64,000 bases of DNA from Prosthecobacter sp. (GTDB taxonomy: Bacteria > Verrucomicrobiota > Verrucomicrobiia > Verrucomicrobiales > Verrucomicrobiaceae): NCBI GenBank assembly GCA_019186985.1, contig JABARQ010000027.1, positions 1 to 64,000 on the forward strand, given 5' to 3'. The first letter of the stretch is position 1. Every line of letters begins with the position of its first letter. The position numbers were made by a program, and so were the translations under genes. Positions 33,715 through 41,912 of the stretch are shown here, piece after piece. A model generated the notes under the pieces. It saw only the letters and a program-made list of their open reading frames with translations. It was not told the origin of the DNA and did not search any database.

Positions 33715-35994
33715 TCAGAACCTCACCGTCACGGCCACACGACCATTGATGCCTGGCTGCGTGAACTGGTCCAGACGGTCGCTCGTCGGTGCCTGCCCCC
33801 GCACATCCTGGTAGAGCCACATCTTCTGATGGGTCAGGTTGTAGAGGCCGGCGGTGAGGGAGACATTGCGCGAGATGTCCCAGCGCCCGATGAGGTCCAC
33901 CACATAAGCGCTCGGCGTTTCAAACTGCGTCGTGCTGTCGGCAACCCGGTTCTGACCGGCATAATAAGTGCCGACCAGCTCCACCGTCACCTTGTCACGA
34001 CGATAGCGCAGACCGGTCACGAGCTTGAGCGGGTCGATGGAGTTGAGCGGCTGGTCGTTCTGGTCATCCCATCCCTGCTGCCATCCCAGGTTGCCGAAGA
34101 GGCTGACGTTGCTCAGCGCCTCATTCACGAAGTCGAGCGAGGCCTCGCCCTTGAACTCGACACCATAAATCTCGGCGGAGGAAAGGTTGCGGCTCTGGAA
34201 GATGAGAGGGTCGCCGGGAGCCCCCGTGCCACCGACGCCGGCGAAGAGCTCGATGAAGTCCTCGTAGTAGTTGTAGAAGCCTGCGAGGCTCCAGGAGCGC
34301 CGCTCATGGTTGCCGCGAAGGCCAAGCTCAAAGCTGTGGCTGACCTCGTTCTGCAGCCCGGGATTCGGGATGGTCTGGTAGTTGAAGGCCAGGTTGGTCA
34401 CCGTGGCGTTCAGGTCCTCCGGCGTTGGATTGCGGAAGCCCATGCTGTATTGGAACCAGGCGCTGTGATGGTCGTCCAGCTTGGTCAGGAAGCCCAGCTT
34501 CGGCGCCACGGCGACCTGATCGTAGTCCTGCGGACGAAGGCCGCCGCTGGCGCGCAGATACAGGTCGTCGGCATCCGTCGTCACTTCGTAATAATCGAAC
34601 CGGATGCCGGGCGTCAGCGTGTAGCGGTCATTGTCTCCCCAGGTGATCTGATCCTGGATGTAAAGGCCCGCACGCAGCGTGGTGCTGTCCGGCATGTCCT
34701 TCAGCGGGAAGGTGTCCGGGCTGATGACGTTCGTGCTCGTGCCGGTGGTGAAGTTGAACTCACGGGCGTCACGCACACGACGGCTGAAGCTGCGGATCAG
34801 CTCGCCGCCATAGCTGAGCTGATGCCTGAAGCGCCCCGTCTCAAACTCGCTCACCAGGTTCAGCGCAGCGCCCAGGTGGTTCTGGGAAAAGAGATGGTCG
34901 CGCACCCGGAACCGGTCCTGCGCCGTCGGCAGCACTCGGTCGCGATCCTCGTCGATGTGCTCGGTCGTGCGGCTGTCCTGATAATAGATGTTCCAGTCCA
35001 GCCGGTCGAAGAACAGGCCGAGGTCGCTGGCGTCAAACTGATGCCCGAGGCTGACACGGTAGCGGGTGACCTCGTCGTCGAGCAGCAGCTCGCTCACCCG
35101 GAAGACAGAGGGGCCGGACACCACGTTGCGGCGGGAGCTCACCAGATCGTTCTCACTCGTGCGCTCAAAGAACTCGCCGGTGAGCTTGAAGGTGTTCCGG
35201 TCGTCCGGACGCCAGACCAGCTTGCCCAGCCAGTTGTGGCTCTCCCAGTCCATCGGATCCGGCGCATAACCACCCCGGTTGTCCATCTCCTGCCCCTGGC
35301 GGTAGGTGTAGAGCAGCATCATCTCGACCGGCCCGCCACGCACGGCCCCGGCGATGGTCTGGCCCAGGCTTTCATCCATGCCCTGGTAGCGGCTGACGGA
35401 TTCAAAACCCCAGTCATTGCCGTCGTCGCCGATGATGTCGGAGGGATCCTTGGTGACAAAGGAGACCACACCGCCCAGGGCGTCGCTGCCATACAGGGAC
35501 GAGGCCGAACCCTTGACGACCTCGACCCGCTTCAGCGCGTCCACATCCAGATAATCACGCCCGACGCTCGTCGTGCCGCCAAAGGTGAAAAGGTCGCCCT
35601 GGCGGATGCCGTCGACCTGCATGAGCACACGGTTGCCGTCAAGACCGCGGATGTTGATGCCCTGGGTGCCGCTGCGGCTGTTGCGTCCCGGTCCCTGGCC
35701 GCCGACACCGAAAGGCAGGCTCACACCGGGCTCGTAGCGCTGATAGTCACGCATCGAAGTGCCGAGCGTGAAGATGCTGTCATTGGCGTCCAGCACGGCC
35801 GTGGAGGCCGCGACATCCTGCGTCCTCCTTTCCGTGCGCGTCGCCACAACGATGATTTCCGGCACCAACTCCGCCGAGGCGCCGGCGGCAATGGTGGCGC
35901 TGTCCTGCGCGGGCTTGGTGGCGGCTTCCTGCTGCGCGAAGACGGAACCTGTCAGCAGGCAGAGGAGAGGAAGAAGAGGCGGGTGTTTTTTCAT
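33715..35994 (-). CDS. TonB-dependent outer-membrane receptor (heme type)
   Basis: This 759-residue receptor begins with a signal peptide (MKKHPPLLPLLCLLTGSVFAQQ). It has a plug domain with IIVVATRTER, INIRGLDGNRVLMQVDG, VEVVKGSASSLYGSDALGG, and a C-terminal beta-barrel ending in aromatic Phe (VAVTVRF). The stretches YSMGFRNPTPEDLN and IPNPGLQNE match the FRAP- and NPxL-type motifs of heme/hemoglobin receptors. It probably imports heme or a similar iron source through TonB. The start was placed at the signal peptide. It is upstream of the FMN-binding/apbE/AraC genes on the same strand. Confidence 0.85.
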   Translation of the reverse strand: MKKHPPLLPLLCLLTGSVFAQQEAATKPAQDSATIAAGASAELVPEIIVVATRTERRTQDVAASTAVLDANDSIFTLGTSMRDYQRYEPGVSLPFGVGGQGPGRNSRSGTQGINIRGLDGNRVLMQVDGIRQGDLFTFGGTTSVGRDYLDVDALKRVEVVKGSASSLYGSDALGGVVSFVTKDPSDIIGDDGNDWGFESVSRYQGMDESLGQTIAGAVRGGPVEMMLLYTYRQGQEMDNRGGYAPDPMDWESHNWLGKLVWRPDDRNTFKLTGEFFERTSENDLVSSRRNVVSGPSVFRVSELLLDDEVTRYRVSLGHQFDASDLGLFFDRLDWNIYYQDSRTTEHIDEDRDRVLPTAQDRFRVRDHLFSQNHLGAALNLVSEFETGRFRHQLSYGGELIRSFSRRVRDAREFNFTTGTSTNVISPDTFPLKDMPDSTTLRAGLYIQDQITWGDNDRYTLTPGIRFDYYEVTTDADDLYLRASGGLRPQDYDQVAVAPKLGFLTKLDDHHSAWFQYSMGFRNPTPEDLNATVTNLAFNYQTIPNPGLQNEVSHSFELGLRGNHERRSWSLAGFYNYYEDFIELFAGVGGTGAPGDPLIFQSRNLSSAEIYGVEFKGEASLDFVNEALSNVSLFGNLGWQQGWDDQNDQPLNSIDPLKLVTGLRYRRDKVTVELVGTYYAGQNRVADSTTQFETPSAYVVDLIGRWDISRNVSLTAGLYNLTHQKMWLYQDVRGQAPTSDRLDQFTQPGINGRVAVTVRF

Positions 35995-36206
35995 GCGGGA
36001 CGATTCATCACCACCGGCCGCCCCAGCCCGCTGCGGACCGTTTGACATGGACTGTCGCTCGTTTGTCCCAAAGCTCCAAGCCCCTCATTCCACCGACAGT
36101 GGCGCGCAAATGACCGACAACGCGGCGATCACCTGCCGGAAAAGCAGGGCCGCCCGCTTCATCCACCCGCGATAGATTGCCGGCACCAACGCGTTTCCGC
36201 GCCCCC

Positions 36207-37562
36207 ATGCGTCTTCTGGTTCTCCTCAGCCTTCTTGGTTTCATCCTCCAGTCCGCTGCCGGTGCGGCGACCGGGCAGGCATCTGCCGCCCGCCCCAACA
36301 TCCTGGTGTTGTATCTCGATGACATGGGCTGGGCCCAGCCAGGAGCCTATGGCGGCAGGCTGGCGCCGACACCCCACATGGACTCCATTGCCACAACCGG
36401 CGTGCGTTTCACCAACGGTTATTCCAGCGGCTGCGTCTGCTCGCCCGGCCGCGTCGGCCTGATAACCGGACGTTATCAGGCCCGAACCGGCCACGACGCC
36501 AACCCCACCCGGCCGGGCCGTGAGCTGCTGCTGAGCGAGAAGACCCTGGCCCAGCACCTCAAGCCCGCCGGCTACACCACCGGCATCGTCGGCAAATGGC
36601 ATCTCGGCGACACAGGCCCCGAATTCATGCCCCTCTCGCGCGGCTTTGACTTTGCCATGGGAACCGTCGGCAACCTCGGCGAAGGCTCCGGCCCTTCGTT
36701 CTACCGGGGTAATGAGCTCGTCCAGGAACTCCAGGGCTCACCCGTCACCTCACCGGTCTATGCCCGTGAAGCCTGCGGATTCATTGAGGCAAACAAGGAC
36801 CGGCCCTTTTTCCTCTGCCTGTCCTTCAACGCCGTGCATTCACCCATCGTCGCCTCCCCGCACTGGCTGGAAAAGTTCAAGCATCTGCCGAAACGTGAAC
36901 AGGCCTACGCGGCGCTTGTGGGCGAGGCGGATGAGGCGATTGGCACCGTCATGGCCCGGCTGCGTGAGCTGAAGCTGGAGGAAAACACGCTGATCTTCTG
37001 CATCAGCGACAACGGCGGCGCCTCCAGGGAGGCTGAGCAACTGGGCCTGCGCGGCTCCAAATGGTTTGTCTGGGAAGGCGGCATCCGCGTGACCTGGATG
37101 GCCCGGTGGAAGGGCCGGATTCCCGGCGGCCGGGTGCTGAACGACCCCGTCATCCAGCTCGACGTGCTGCCCACCGTCCTCGCCGCAGCCGGCGTTGAAA
37201 AACCTTCGCTGGCACTGGATGGCGTCAATCTTCTGCCGCTCCTGGAGGGCAAAGCCGACAGGCTTGAACCACGCGAACTCTATTTCCGCTTCGGCGTCCA
37301 GCACGCCGTCCGCCAGGGCGACTGGAAGCTGGTGAAAGCCTCCCAGGCCATGGAGCCCATGCTGGTGAACCTCGCCACCGATCCCGGGGAGCAGAAGGAT
37401 CTGAGCGCCGAAAATCCCGCCAAAAAGGCTGAGCTGACCATCCTCTTCAGCACCTGGAACACCTCCATGCAGCCCCCGCGCTGGGAGGACCAGCGCTGGA
37501 ACGGCGACCCTGACCGCAAGGCGGACAAGAAGAAGATGAAGAAATCCAAAAAGCGAAAGTGA
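36207..37562 (+). CDS. Secreted sulfatase (arylsulfatase family)
   Basis: This 451-residue protein has a signal peptide (MRLLVLLSLLGFILQSAAGA). The sulfatase active-site motif CSPGR (Cys78-x-Pro-x-Arg82), where Cys is converted to formylglycine, lies in VCSPGRVGLITG. Metal-binding stretches ILVLYLDDMGWAQ, VGKWHLGD and FCISDNGG are present. It should remove sulfate esters from a polysaccharide or glycan. The C-terminus is a run of lysines (KADKKKMKKSKKRK). A start 10 codons upstream is possible, but the signal peptide begins here. It is divergent from the TonB receptor gene. Confidence 0.88.
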   Translation: MRLLVLLSLLGFILQSAAGAATGQASAARPNILVLYLDDMGWAQPGAYGGRLAPTPHMDSIATTGVRFTNGYSSGCVCSPGRVGLITGRYQARTGHDANPTRPGRELLLSEKTLAQHLKPAGYTTGIVGKWHLGDTGPEFMPLSRGFDFAMGTVGNLGEGSGPSFYRGNELVQELQGSPVTSPVYAREACGFIEANKDRPFFLCLSFNAVHSPIVASPHWLEKFKHLPKREQAYAALVGEADEAIGTVMARLRELKLEENTLIFCISDNGGASREAEQLGLRGSKWFVWEGGIRVTWMARWKGRIPGGRVLNDPVIQLDVLPTVLAAAGVEKPSLALDGVNLLPLLEGKADRLEPRELYFRFGVQHAVRQGDWKLVKASQAMEPMLVNLATDPGEQKDLSAENPAKKAELTILFSTWNTSMQPPRWEDQRWNGDPDRKADKKKMKKSKKRK

Positions 37563-37622
37563 GGCCGCCGACGCGGAATGGCCTGCCCGCCAGCAGTAGA
37601 TCCAAACGCCTGGGTGCGGACT

Positions 37623-38480
37623 TCAGCCCTGGGCGGCCAGGGCGGCGGCGGCCCTGGCCTTGGCCTGTTCGGCCTTGCGCAGGATTTCGTCGGGTGAGGG
37701 AAGCGAGGCGAGCACGTCGGCGGGGATGAAGCCGTCTCCGACCAGCTTGGTCAGGCACTTCTTGCGCTCATCCAGCGCCTTGTCGGGGCTGCGCTCCTTG
37801 CTGAAACGTGACTTGGCGGCGGCACTGCGGTCCTTCAAGGCCGAGTAAATGTCGCCGCCGAGCAGCGAGGAGATGTCCACCTTGATCTTTTCGCGGCCAG
37901 CCTCGGCCGGATTCACCTCGTCGCCGTTGATCGGGCCGGCCTGATACTTGGGGAACATGATGGCCACCTCGGGGCAGACACGGGAGCAGGCCGGGCAGTT
38001 GGTCTTGCAGTTGTCGTTGTTCTGCACCTGGATCTTGTGGTCGGAGCTGACGCCATAGACGTCGAACAGGCAGAAGCTCAGGCACTGCATGCAGTTGGTG
38101 CAGCGAGTGTAGTCGATGACGGGGAACCAGGGCTTCCAGCGGCCGGGCTCGTTCATGGGGGTGTCGCCCCGGCTTTTCTCCACCAGGCCGACGACCTCCT
38201 CGACCTCCAGCCCCGCGATGTCCCGCGCCTCAACCTTCACCAGGCCGGTGACGTCCTCGATCTGCGGTGCTTTTTGTTCGGGGAAAAGTCCCAGCACGAG
38301 CAGGCTGCGTTCGTCATGGGGCATCATGGCCGGGGCGCCGCCGCCTCCGGTCCGGGTGACCGCGTAACCCTTGTCGAGGAGGGCGGCCATGACCCTGGCC
38401 CTGGCCTCGGACGGCAGCGGGATGGCGCCGGAGCCTTCGTAGAGCACAACGCGCAGGGGACGATGGGTGTGGGTGATCAT
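37623..38480 (-). CDS. 2x[4Fe-4S] ferredoxin with N-terminal extra domain
   Basis: This 285-residue protein has eight cysteines in two [4Fe-4S] patterns: Cys127, 130, 133, 137 (CTNCMQCLSFC) and Cys158, 162, 165, 169 (CKTNCPACSRVC). The N-terminal 100 residues start LRVVLYEGSGAIPL and resemble the beginning of a biotin-protein-ligase-like or flavodoxin-like domain, but I am unsure. A lysine-rich C-terminal helix follows. It lies 21 bases downstream of the HdrA-like gene, so they form an operon. A role as electron carrier is likely, and the partner reaction is unknown. Confidence 0.7.
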   Translation of the reverse strand: MITHTHRPLRVVLYEGSGAIPLPSEARARVMAALLDKGYAVTRTGGGGAPAMMPHDERSLLVLGLFPEQKAPQIEDVTGLVKVEARDIAGLEVEEVVGLVEKSRGDTPMNEPGRWKPWFPVIDYTRCTNCMQCLSFCLFDVYGVSSDHKIQVQNNDNCKTNCPACSRVCPEVAIMFPKYQAGPINGDEVNPAEAGREKIKVDISSLLGGDIYSALKDRSAAAKSRFSKERSPDKALDERKKCLTKLVGDGFIPADVLASLPSPDEILRKAEQAKARAAAALAAQG

Positions 38481-38501
38481 GGGTGAGGCTGGAAGGTTCG
38501 T

Positions 38502-38831
38502 TCAGGACTGGACCATGGCGCCGACGACCTCAGGAGCCGTGAGGGTGCGCATGTTGAGGATTTCGACATCCTCGGCCAGCGGCGCGCCTGCCTGCTGGAA
38601 GAGGCCCTTCACGGCCCGCGGGTAGCAGGCGGCGATCCTGAGCTTTCCACAGGCGGCGAGGGCGGTAAGGCGCGGGTCGCGATGCGCCGCCATTTCGCAG
38701 AGGTCGGACACGCTTTCAAAGCTGGCCCCGGAATCGCAGAGACCCTGCAGGACCTCGTTCTTCACGCCATTGGGGACGACCTGGGCGTAGGCGCAGCGGC
38801 AGTAGAGGAGCGTGGGGGGGGATTCAGGCAT
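38502..38831 (-). CDS. Small Cys-rich protein resembling the HdrA N-terminal domain
   Basis: This 109-residue protein has six cysteines (11, 13, 32, 45, 61, 69). The stretches LLYCRCAYAQVVPNGV and KLRIAACYPRAVKGLF followed by EILNMRT resemble the iron-sulfur-binding N-terminal domain of heterodisulfide reductase subunit HdrA (ICHCG..., VVVAACSPR.....FR, MANIRE). It contains no FAD-binding domain. With the ferredoxin gene downstream it probably forms a two-protein electron transfer unit. The assignment rests on pattern resemblance only. Confidence 0.5.
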   Translation of the reverse strand: MPESPPTLLYCRCAYAQVVPNGVKNEVLQGLCDSGASFESVSDLCEMAAHRDPRLTALAACGKLRIAACYPRAVKGLFQQAGAPLAEDVEILNMRTLTAPEVVGAMVQS

Positions 38832-38886
38832 GGACGGGGGCGCGGATCATGGCGGCAGGCGGGGCACGCGCAAGGCCGTGTGTGAA

Positions 38887-38920
38887 AACGAACAAGGCGG
38901 ACTTTTCAGTCCGCCTTGTT
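38887..38920 (-). terminator. Terminator of the small exported protein gene
   Basis: On the minus strand a 12-bp stem AACAAGGCGGAC/GTCCGCCTTGTT with loop TGAAAA is followed by CGTTTTC. It lies 25 bases after the stop at 38946. Confidence 0.75.
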
Positions 38921-38945
38921 GAAGAAAAAATTTCTGAAACGGGAA

Positions 38946-39383
38946 TCAGCGCACGGGGATCGACGAGCGGGTGGGGCGCGGGGCGTCGTAGAGCCAGAAG
39001 GCCACGTTGCCGTCACTCACCAGGGCACGCGCCTCGGCGATGGCCACGCCGTCGGAGAGCGGCTTGCCGTAAAGATGATGGGGAGAGGAGTAAAGAGTCG
39101 CGTAGGTGACCGGCACGGACCAGTAGTACTCACCCTGGAACTTCTCCACGACCGGCTGGCCGTAGCCGATGATGATGTCACGCGTGATGCTGGTCTCGTG
39201 ACGCTTCATGCTGCGGTTGAGGGCGCGGTAGCCGCCAAAGATGGACTTGGAGGGCTTGGTTCCGGCCACGCTCTGCGAATCCGGCGAATGGTCAGGATTG
39301 CTGGGGGAGGTGGCGTTCTGGGGGGCGGCAAGGCTGCTGCCGACGATGGCAAGGCTGAGCAGAAGAGGGATGAGGAATTTCAT
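38946..39383 (-). CDS. Small secreted protein of unknown function
   Basis: This 145-residue protein has a signal peptide (MKFLIPLLLSLAIVGSSLAAPQ). It has no domain that I recognise. The middle contains HETSITRDIIIGYGQPVVEKFQGEY, and the C-terminus WLYDAPRPTRSS. The start at MKFLIPLLLS was chosen for the signal peptide, as a longer frame would begin in the promoter region of pgsA. It ends with a strong terminator. Confidence 0.65.
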   Translation of the reverse strand: MKFLIPLLLSLAIVGSSLAAPQNATSPSNPDHSPDSQSVAGTKPSKSIFGGYRALNRSMKRHETSITRDIIIGYGQPVVEKFQGEYYWSVPVTYATLYSSPHHLYGKPLSDGVAIAEARALVSDGNVAFWLYDAPRPTRSSIPVR

Positions 39384-39492
39384 GACGAGGGAATATAATC
39401 TAGGAGATCGGTAGTTCGGCAAGCAGGAAATGTTCCCAACTCCAGGGCTTCCCTGGAAAGGAGGCAATTTTGTCACTTGTCCCAGCCGTTGT

Positions 39493-39521
39493 TTGACAGG
39501 CGGGCGAGTCCCCCGTTACAC
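39493..39521 (+). promoter_or_regulatory. Candidate pgsA promoter
   Basis: TTGACA at 39493-39498 and TTACAC at 39516-39521 are 17 bases apart, and the start codon is 16 bases after the -10. This predicts a transcript with a leader of only about 10 bases. Confidence 0.45.
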
Positions 39522-39537
39522 AGCATGACCAAGTTCG

Positions 39538-40116
39538 ATGAACCTACCTAACAAGCTCACCGTCGCCCGCCTGATCCTCACGGGCGTGTTCGTGGTGTGT
39601 TTTTACATCCCCTGGGACCAGGCCATGACGGCCGCGCTTCTGATCTTCTCGGCGGCCTCCATCACGGACTATCTCGACGGCAGGATCGCCCGCGCCCGCG
39701 GCCTGGTGACAAACTTTGGCAAGCTGTTCGACCCCCTGGCAGACAAGGTTCTGATCGCAGCTGCCTTCATCCTGCTTGTGGAAAGGACGGAGATGAAGGC
39801 CTGGATCGCCATCGCCATCCTCGGCCGTGAGTTCTTCGTCACGGGCATCCGGCTGATCGCGGCCCAGAAGGGCGTCGTCCTCGCCGCAGAGCGCCTTGGC
39901 AAGCACAAGATGGCCTGGCAGATCATCACGGTGCTCTACTTCCTGCTCACGGCGGCTTCAGAGGAAAGCATGTTCGGCTTCCTGCGCCCCTGGCTGGAGC
40001 CTTCCCCGGCGCACTGGTGGGCCGGCGCCTCGATCGTGGGCTTCACCACCTTCCTCACCGTGGTCTCCGGCTTCAGCTATTTCTGGAAAAACCGCCGCCT
40101 CTTTGATGACGCCTGA
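39538..40116 (+). CDS. pgsA: CDP-diacylglycerol-glycerol-3-phosphate 3-phosphatidyltransferase
   Basis: PgsA makes phosphatidylglycerophosphate from CDP-diacylglycerol and glycerol 3-phosphate in the inner membrane. The 192-residue protein contains the CDP-alcohol phosphotransferase signature DYLDGRIARARGLVTNFG...DPLADK, with the DxxDGxxAR...GxxxDxxxD spacing. It has several TM segments, as expected. The gene is at the usual length and preceded by a TTGACA hexamer. Confidence 0.95.
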   Translation: MNLPNKLTVARLILTGVFVVCFYIPWDQAMTAALLIFSAASITDYLDGRIARARGLVTNFGKLFDPLADKVLIAAAFILLVERTEMKAWIAIAILGREFFVTGIRLIAAQKGVVLAAERLGKHKMAWQIITVLYFLLTAASEESMFGFLRPWLEPSPAHWWAGASIVGFTTFLTVVSGFSYFWKNRRLFDDA

Positions 40117-40175
40117 GGTTTTGGATTGAGCCGGAGCCGCAGGCCTGACAGCATCAGCGCGAATCCTTCACCACC

Positions 40176-40637
40176 ATGTCCGCAGAAGCCCAACTCTCCT
40201 CCCTCGGCCTCAGCCTGCCCCCCGCCCCGCCCAAGGGCGGCGTTTACAAGCCCGTCGTGATCATCGGCGGTGTGGCCTATGTTTCCGGGCACGGCCCCTA
40301 CCTCCCTGACGGTGGCATGATCCGCGGCAGGGTCGGCGAGGACCTTGACCTGGCCCAGGGCCACGCCGCCGCCCGCCAGACCGGGCTGGCGATGCTGGCG
40401 ACGCTGAAGAAGGAGCTGGGCAGCCTCGACCGGGTGAAGCGCGTCATCAAGCTGCTCGGCATGGTCAACAGCACGCCGGAGTTCGCCGATCATCCCAAGG
40501 TCATCAACGGCTGCAGCGAACTCTTCGCCCAGGTCTGGGGCGATGATGCCGGTGTCGGCGCACGCAGCGCCGTCGGCATGGGGTCGCTGCCCGGCAACAT
40601 CGCCGTGGAGATCGAGGGCATTTTTGAAATCGACTAA
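40176..40637 (+). CDS. RidA/YjgF-family protein
   Basis: This 153-residue protein belongs to the RidA family, which hydrolyses reactive enamine/imine intermediates. YVSGHGPYLPDG at the N-terminal side and RSAVGMGSLPGNIAVEIEGI at the C-terminus are typical, including the Arg residue that binds the substrate carboxylate. The gene starts 59 bases after pgsA and could be cotranscribed. Members of the subgroup with a longer N-terminus have unknown substrates. Confidence 0.85.
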   Translation: MSAEAQLSSLGLSLPPAPPKGGVYKPVVIIGGVAYVSGHGPYLPDGGMIRGRVGEDLDLAQGHAAARQTGLAMLATLKKELGSLDRVKRVIKLLGMVNSTPEFADHPKVINGCSELFAQVWGDDAGVGARSAVGMGSLPGNIAVEIEGIFEID

Positions 40638-40680
40638 CCCGGACGTCCGTCGACCTTGACCATCCCTTGCCGGACCGCCG

Positions 40681-41475
40681 TCAGGGGATGCCGAACAGCC
40701 TCCGGTGGTTCTCGGCAATCACGGCTTCCAGCACCTCCACGGTCATGCCACGCACCTTCGCCAGCAGCTCGTAGCTGACCCGCAGGTTCGCAGGATGATT
40801 CACAGGCCTACCCTCCACCTGAAGCGGGTTCGGGTTCAGCTCGTCCGGCGGCCACATGTCCGGCGCATCCGTCTCGACCAGCAGCCTGTCCAGGGGCATG
40901 GCGGCGAACACGGCCAGCTGACGCGCCTTGCGCTCATGGCCGAAGTAGGGTGACAGGGAAAAATAGGCGCCGAGGCTGGCAAGGCACGGGATCATCTCCT
41001 CCGGGCCTCCATAGGAATGCAGAAGAAATCCCCGTTTCGGCAGGACGGCCGCCCGAAGCTGCTCCTCCAGAAGGCCCCAGGCGCGCAGGCAATGAACCGT
41101 GGCCGGGCGGTTCAGCTCGACGGCCAGCGCAAGCTGAAGCCTAAGGCATTGCACCTGGGCGTCGATGTCGGGATTTTCGATCCAACGATCCAGGCCGACT
41201 TCACCCACGGGCGCCTGCGGAAACTCCGTCAGGTAGCGCCGGAGCGTCACCAGCCAGGCATCGCTGCGCTCCTTCACATACCAGGGATGCAGGCCAAAGG
41301 CGGGCCGCACCCAGGGATGTTCGCGGGCGATCCTGGCGACGTCCTCCCAGTCCTCCTCCGCCGATCCATTCACCACGACCTCCGCCACTCCCAGCCGGGG
41401 TAGAAGACGCATCAGTTCCGGCCTCACGGCATCCAGCCGGTGATCCTGAAGATGGTTGTGCGCGTCAAAGAGCAT
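40681..41475 (-). CDS. TatD-family metal-dependent hydrolase
   Basis: This 264-residue TIM-barrel hydrolase has the metal motif FDAHNHLQD (HxH) at its N-terminus, GEVGLDRW with the bridging Glu, a His in TVHCLRAWG, and LLVETDAPD with the Asp near the C-terminus. TatD-family members are deoxyribonucleases or exopeptidases in most bacteria. The start MLFDAHNHL was chosen because the barrel begins there. Its start lies 5 bases after the SufE gene stop. Confidence 0.88.
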   Translation of the reverse strand: MLFDAHNHLQDHRLDAVRPELMRLLPRLGVAEVVVNGSAEEDWEDVARIAREHPWVRPAFGLHPWYVKERSDAWLVTLRRYLTEFPQAPVGEVGLDRWIENPDIDAQVQCLRLQLALAVELNRPATVHCLRAWGLLEEQLRAAVLPKRGFLLHSYGGPEEMIPCLASLGAYFSLSPYFGHERKARQLAVFAAMPLDRLLVETDAPDMWPPDELNPNPLQVEGRPVNHPANLRVSYELLAKVRGMTVEVLEAVIAENHRRLFGIP

Positions 41476-41480
41476 GTGCT

Positions 41481-41912
41481 TCAACTCCACTGCTGCGCGA
41501 GCGTCCTGATCCTGGCCCGCACGGCGGCGAGCCCGTTCAGCCGTGTCGGCGAAAGGATCCGGGTGAAGCCGCAGCGGATCCACAGCTCCGGCTCAACCGC
41601 GGCCGCCTCCGCTGGCAGGGCGCCGCTGTAAAGGTCGCACAGCACGGCGACAAGGCCGGCGACCATCGGTGAATCAGCCTCGCAGCGAAAACGGGTGAGG
41701 CCGTCCTGAAGCTCCCCAAGCACCCAGACGCGGGAGACGCAGCCGGGCACGATGAGGGCATCGTCCTTCAGCTCCGCGGGCAGCCTCGTTTTCGCCACAT
41801 AACTGGTTAGTGCGGCGAGGCGCTCATGGACGTTCTCGATGAGGCTGAGGCCTTCGATGAGCTCGTTCTGTCGGGCGGCGAGGGACATTCGGTGCATGGG
41901 CTGGATCATCAT
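41481..41912 (-). CDS. sufE: SufE-family Fe-S assembly protein
   Basis: SufE accepts sulfur from the SufS cysteine desulfurase on a conserved cysteine. The 143-residue protein has Cys58 in VPGCVSRVWV, the expected position. ALCDLYSGALPAEA-like sequence near the C-terminus matches the family. Its start overlaps the stop of the upstream AsmA-like gene by 4 bases, so they are coupled. No sufS or sufBCD is in the window. Another start (MHRMSL) six codons later is possible. Confidence 0.85.
   Translation of the reverse strand: MMIQPMHRMSLAARQNELIEGLSLIENVHERLAALTSYVAKTRLPAELKDDALIVPGCVSRVWVLGELQDGLTRFRCEADSPMVAGLVAVLCDLYSGALPAEAAAVEPELWIRCGFTRILSPTRLNGLAAVRARIRTLAQQWS

Noticed and set aside
36000-36200. 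A Fur box upstream of the TonB receptor gene
   Set aside because: No AT-rich 7-1-7 site was found in this GC-rich stretch; the only good sites lie before the FMN-binding gene.
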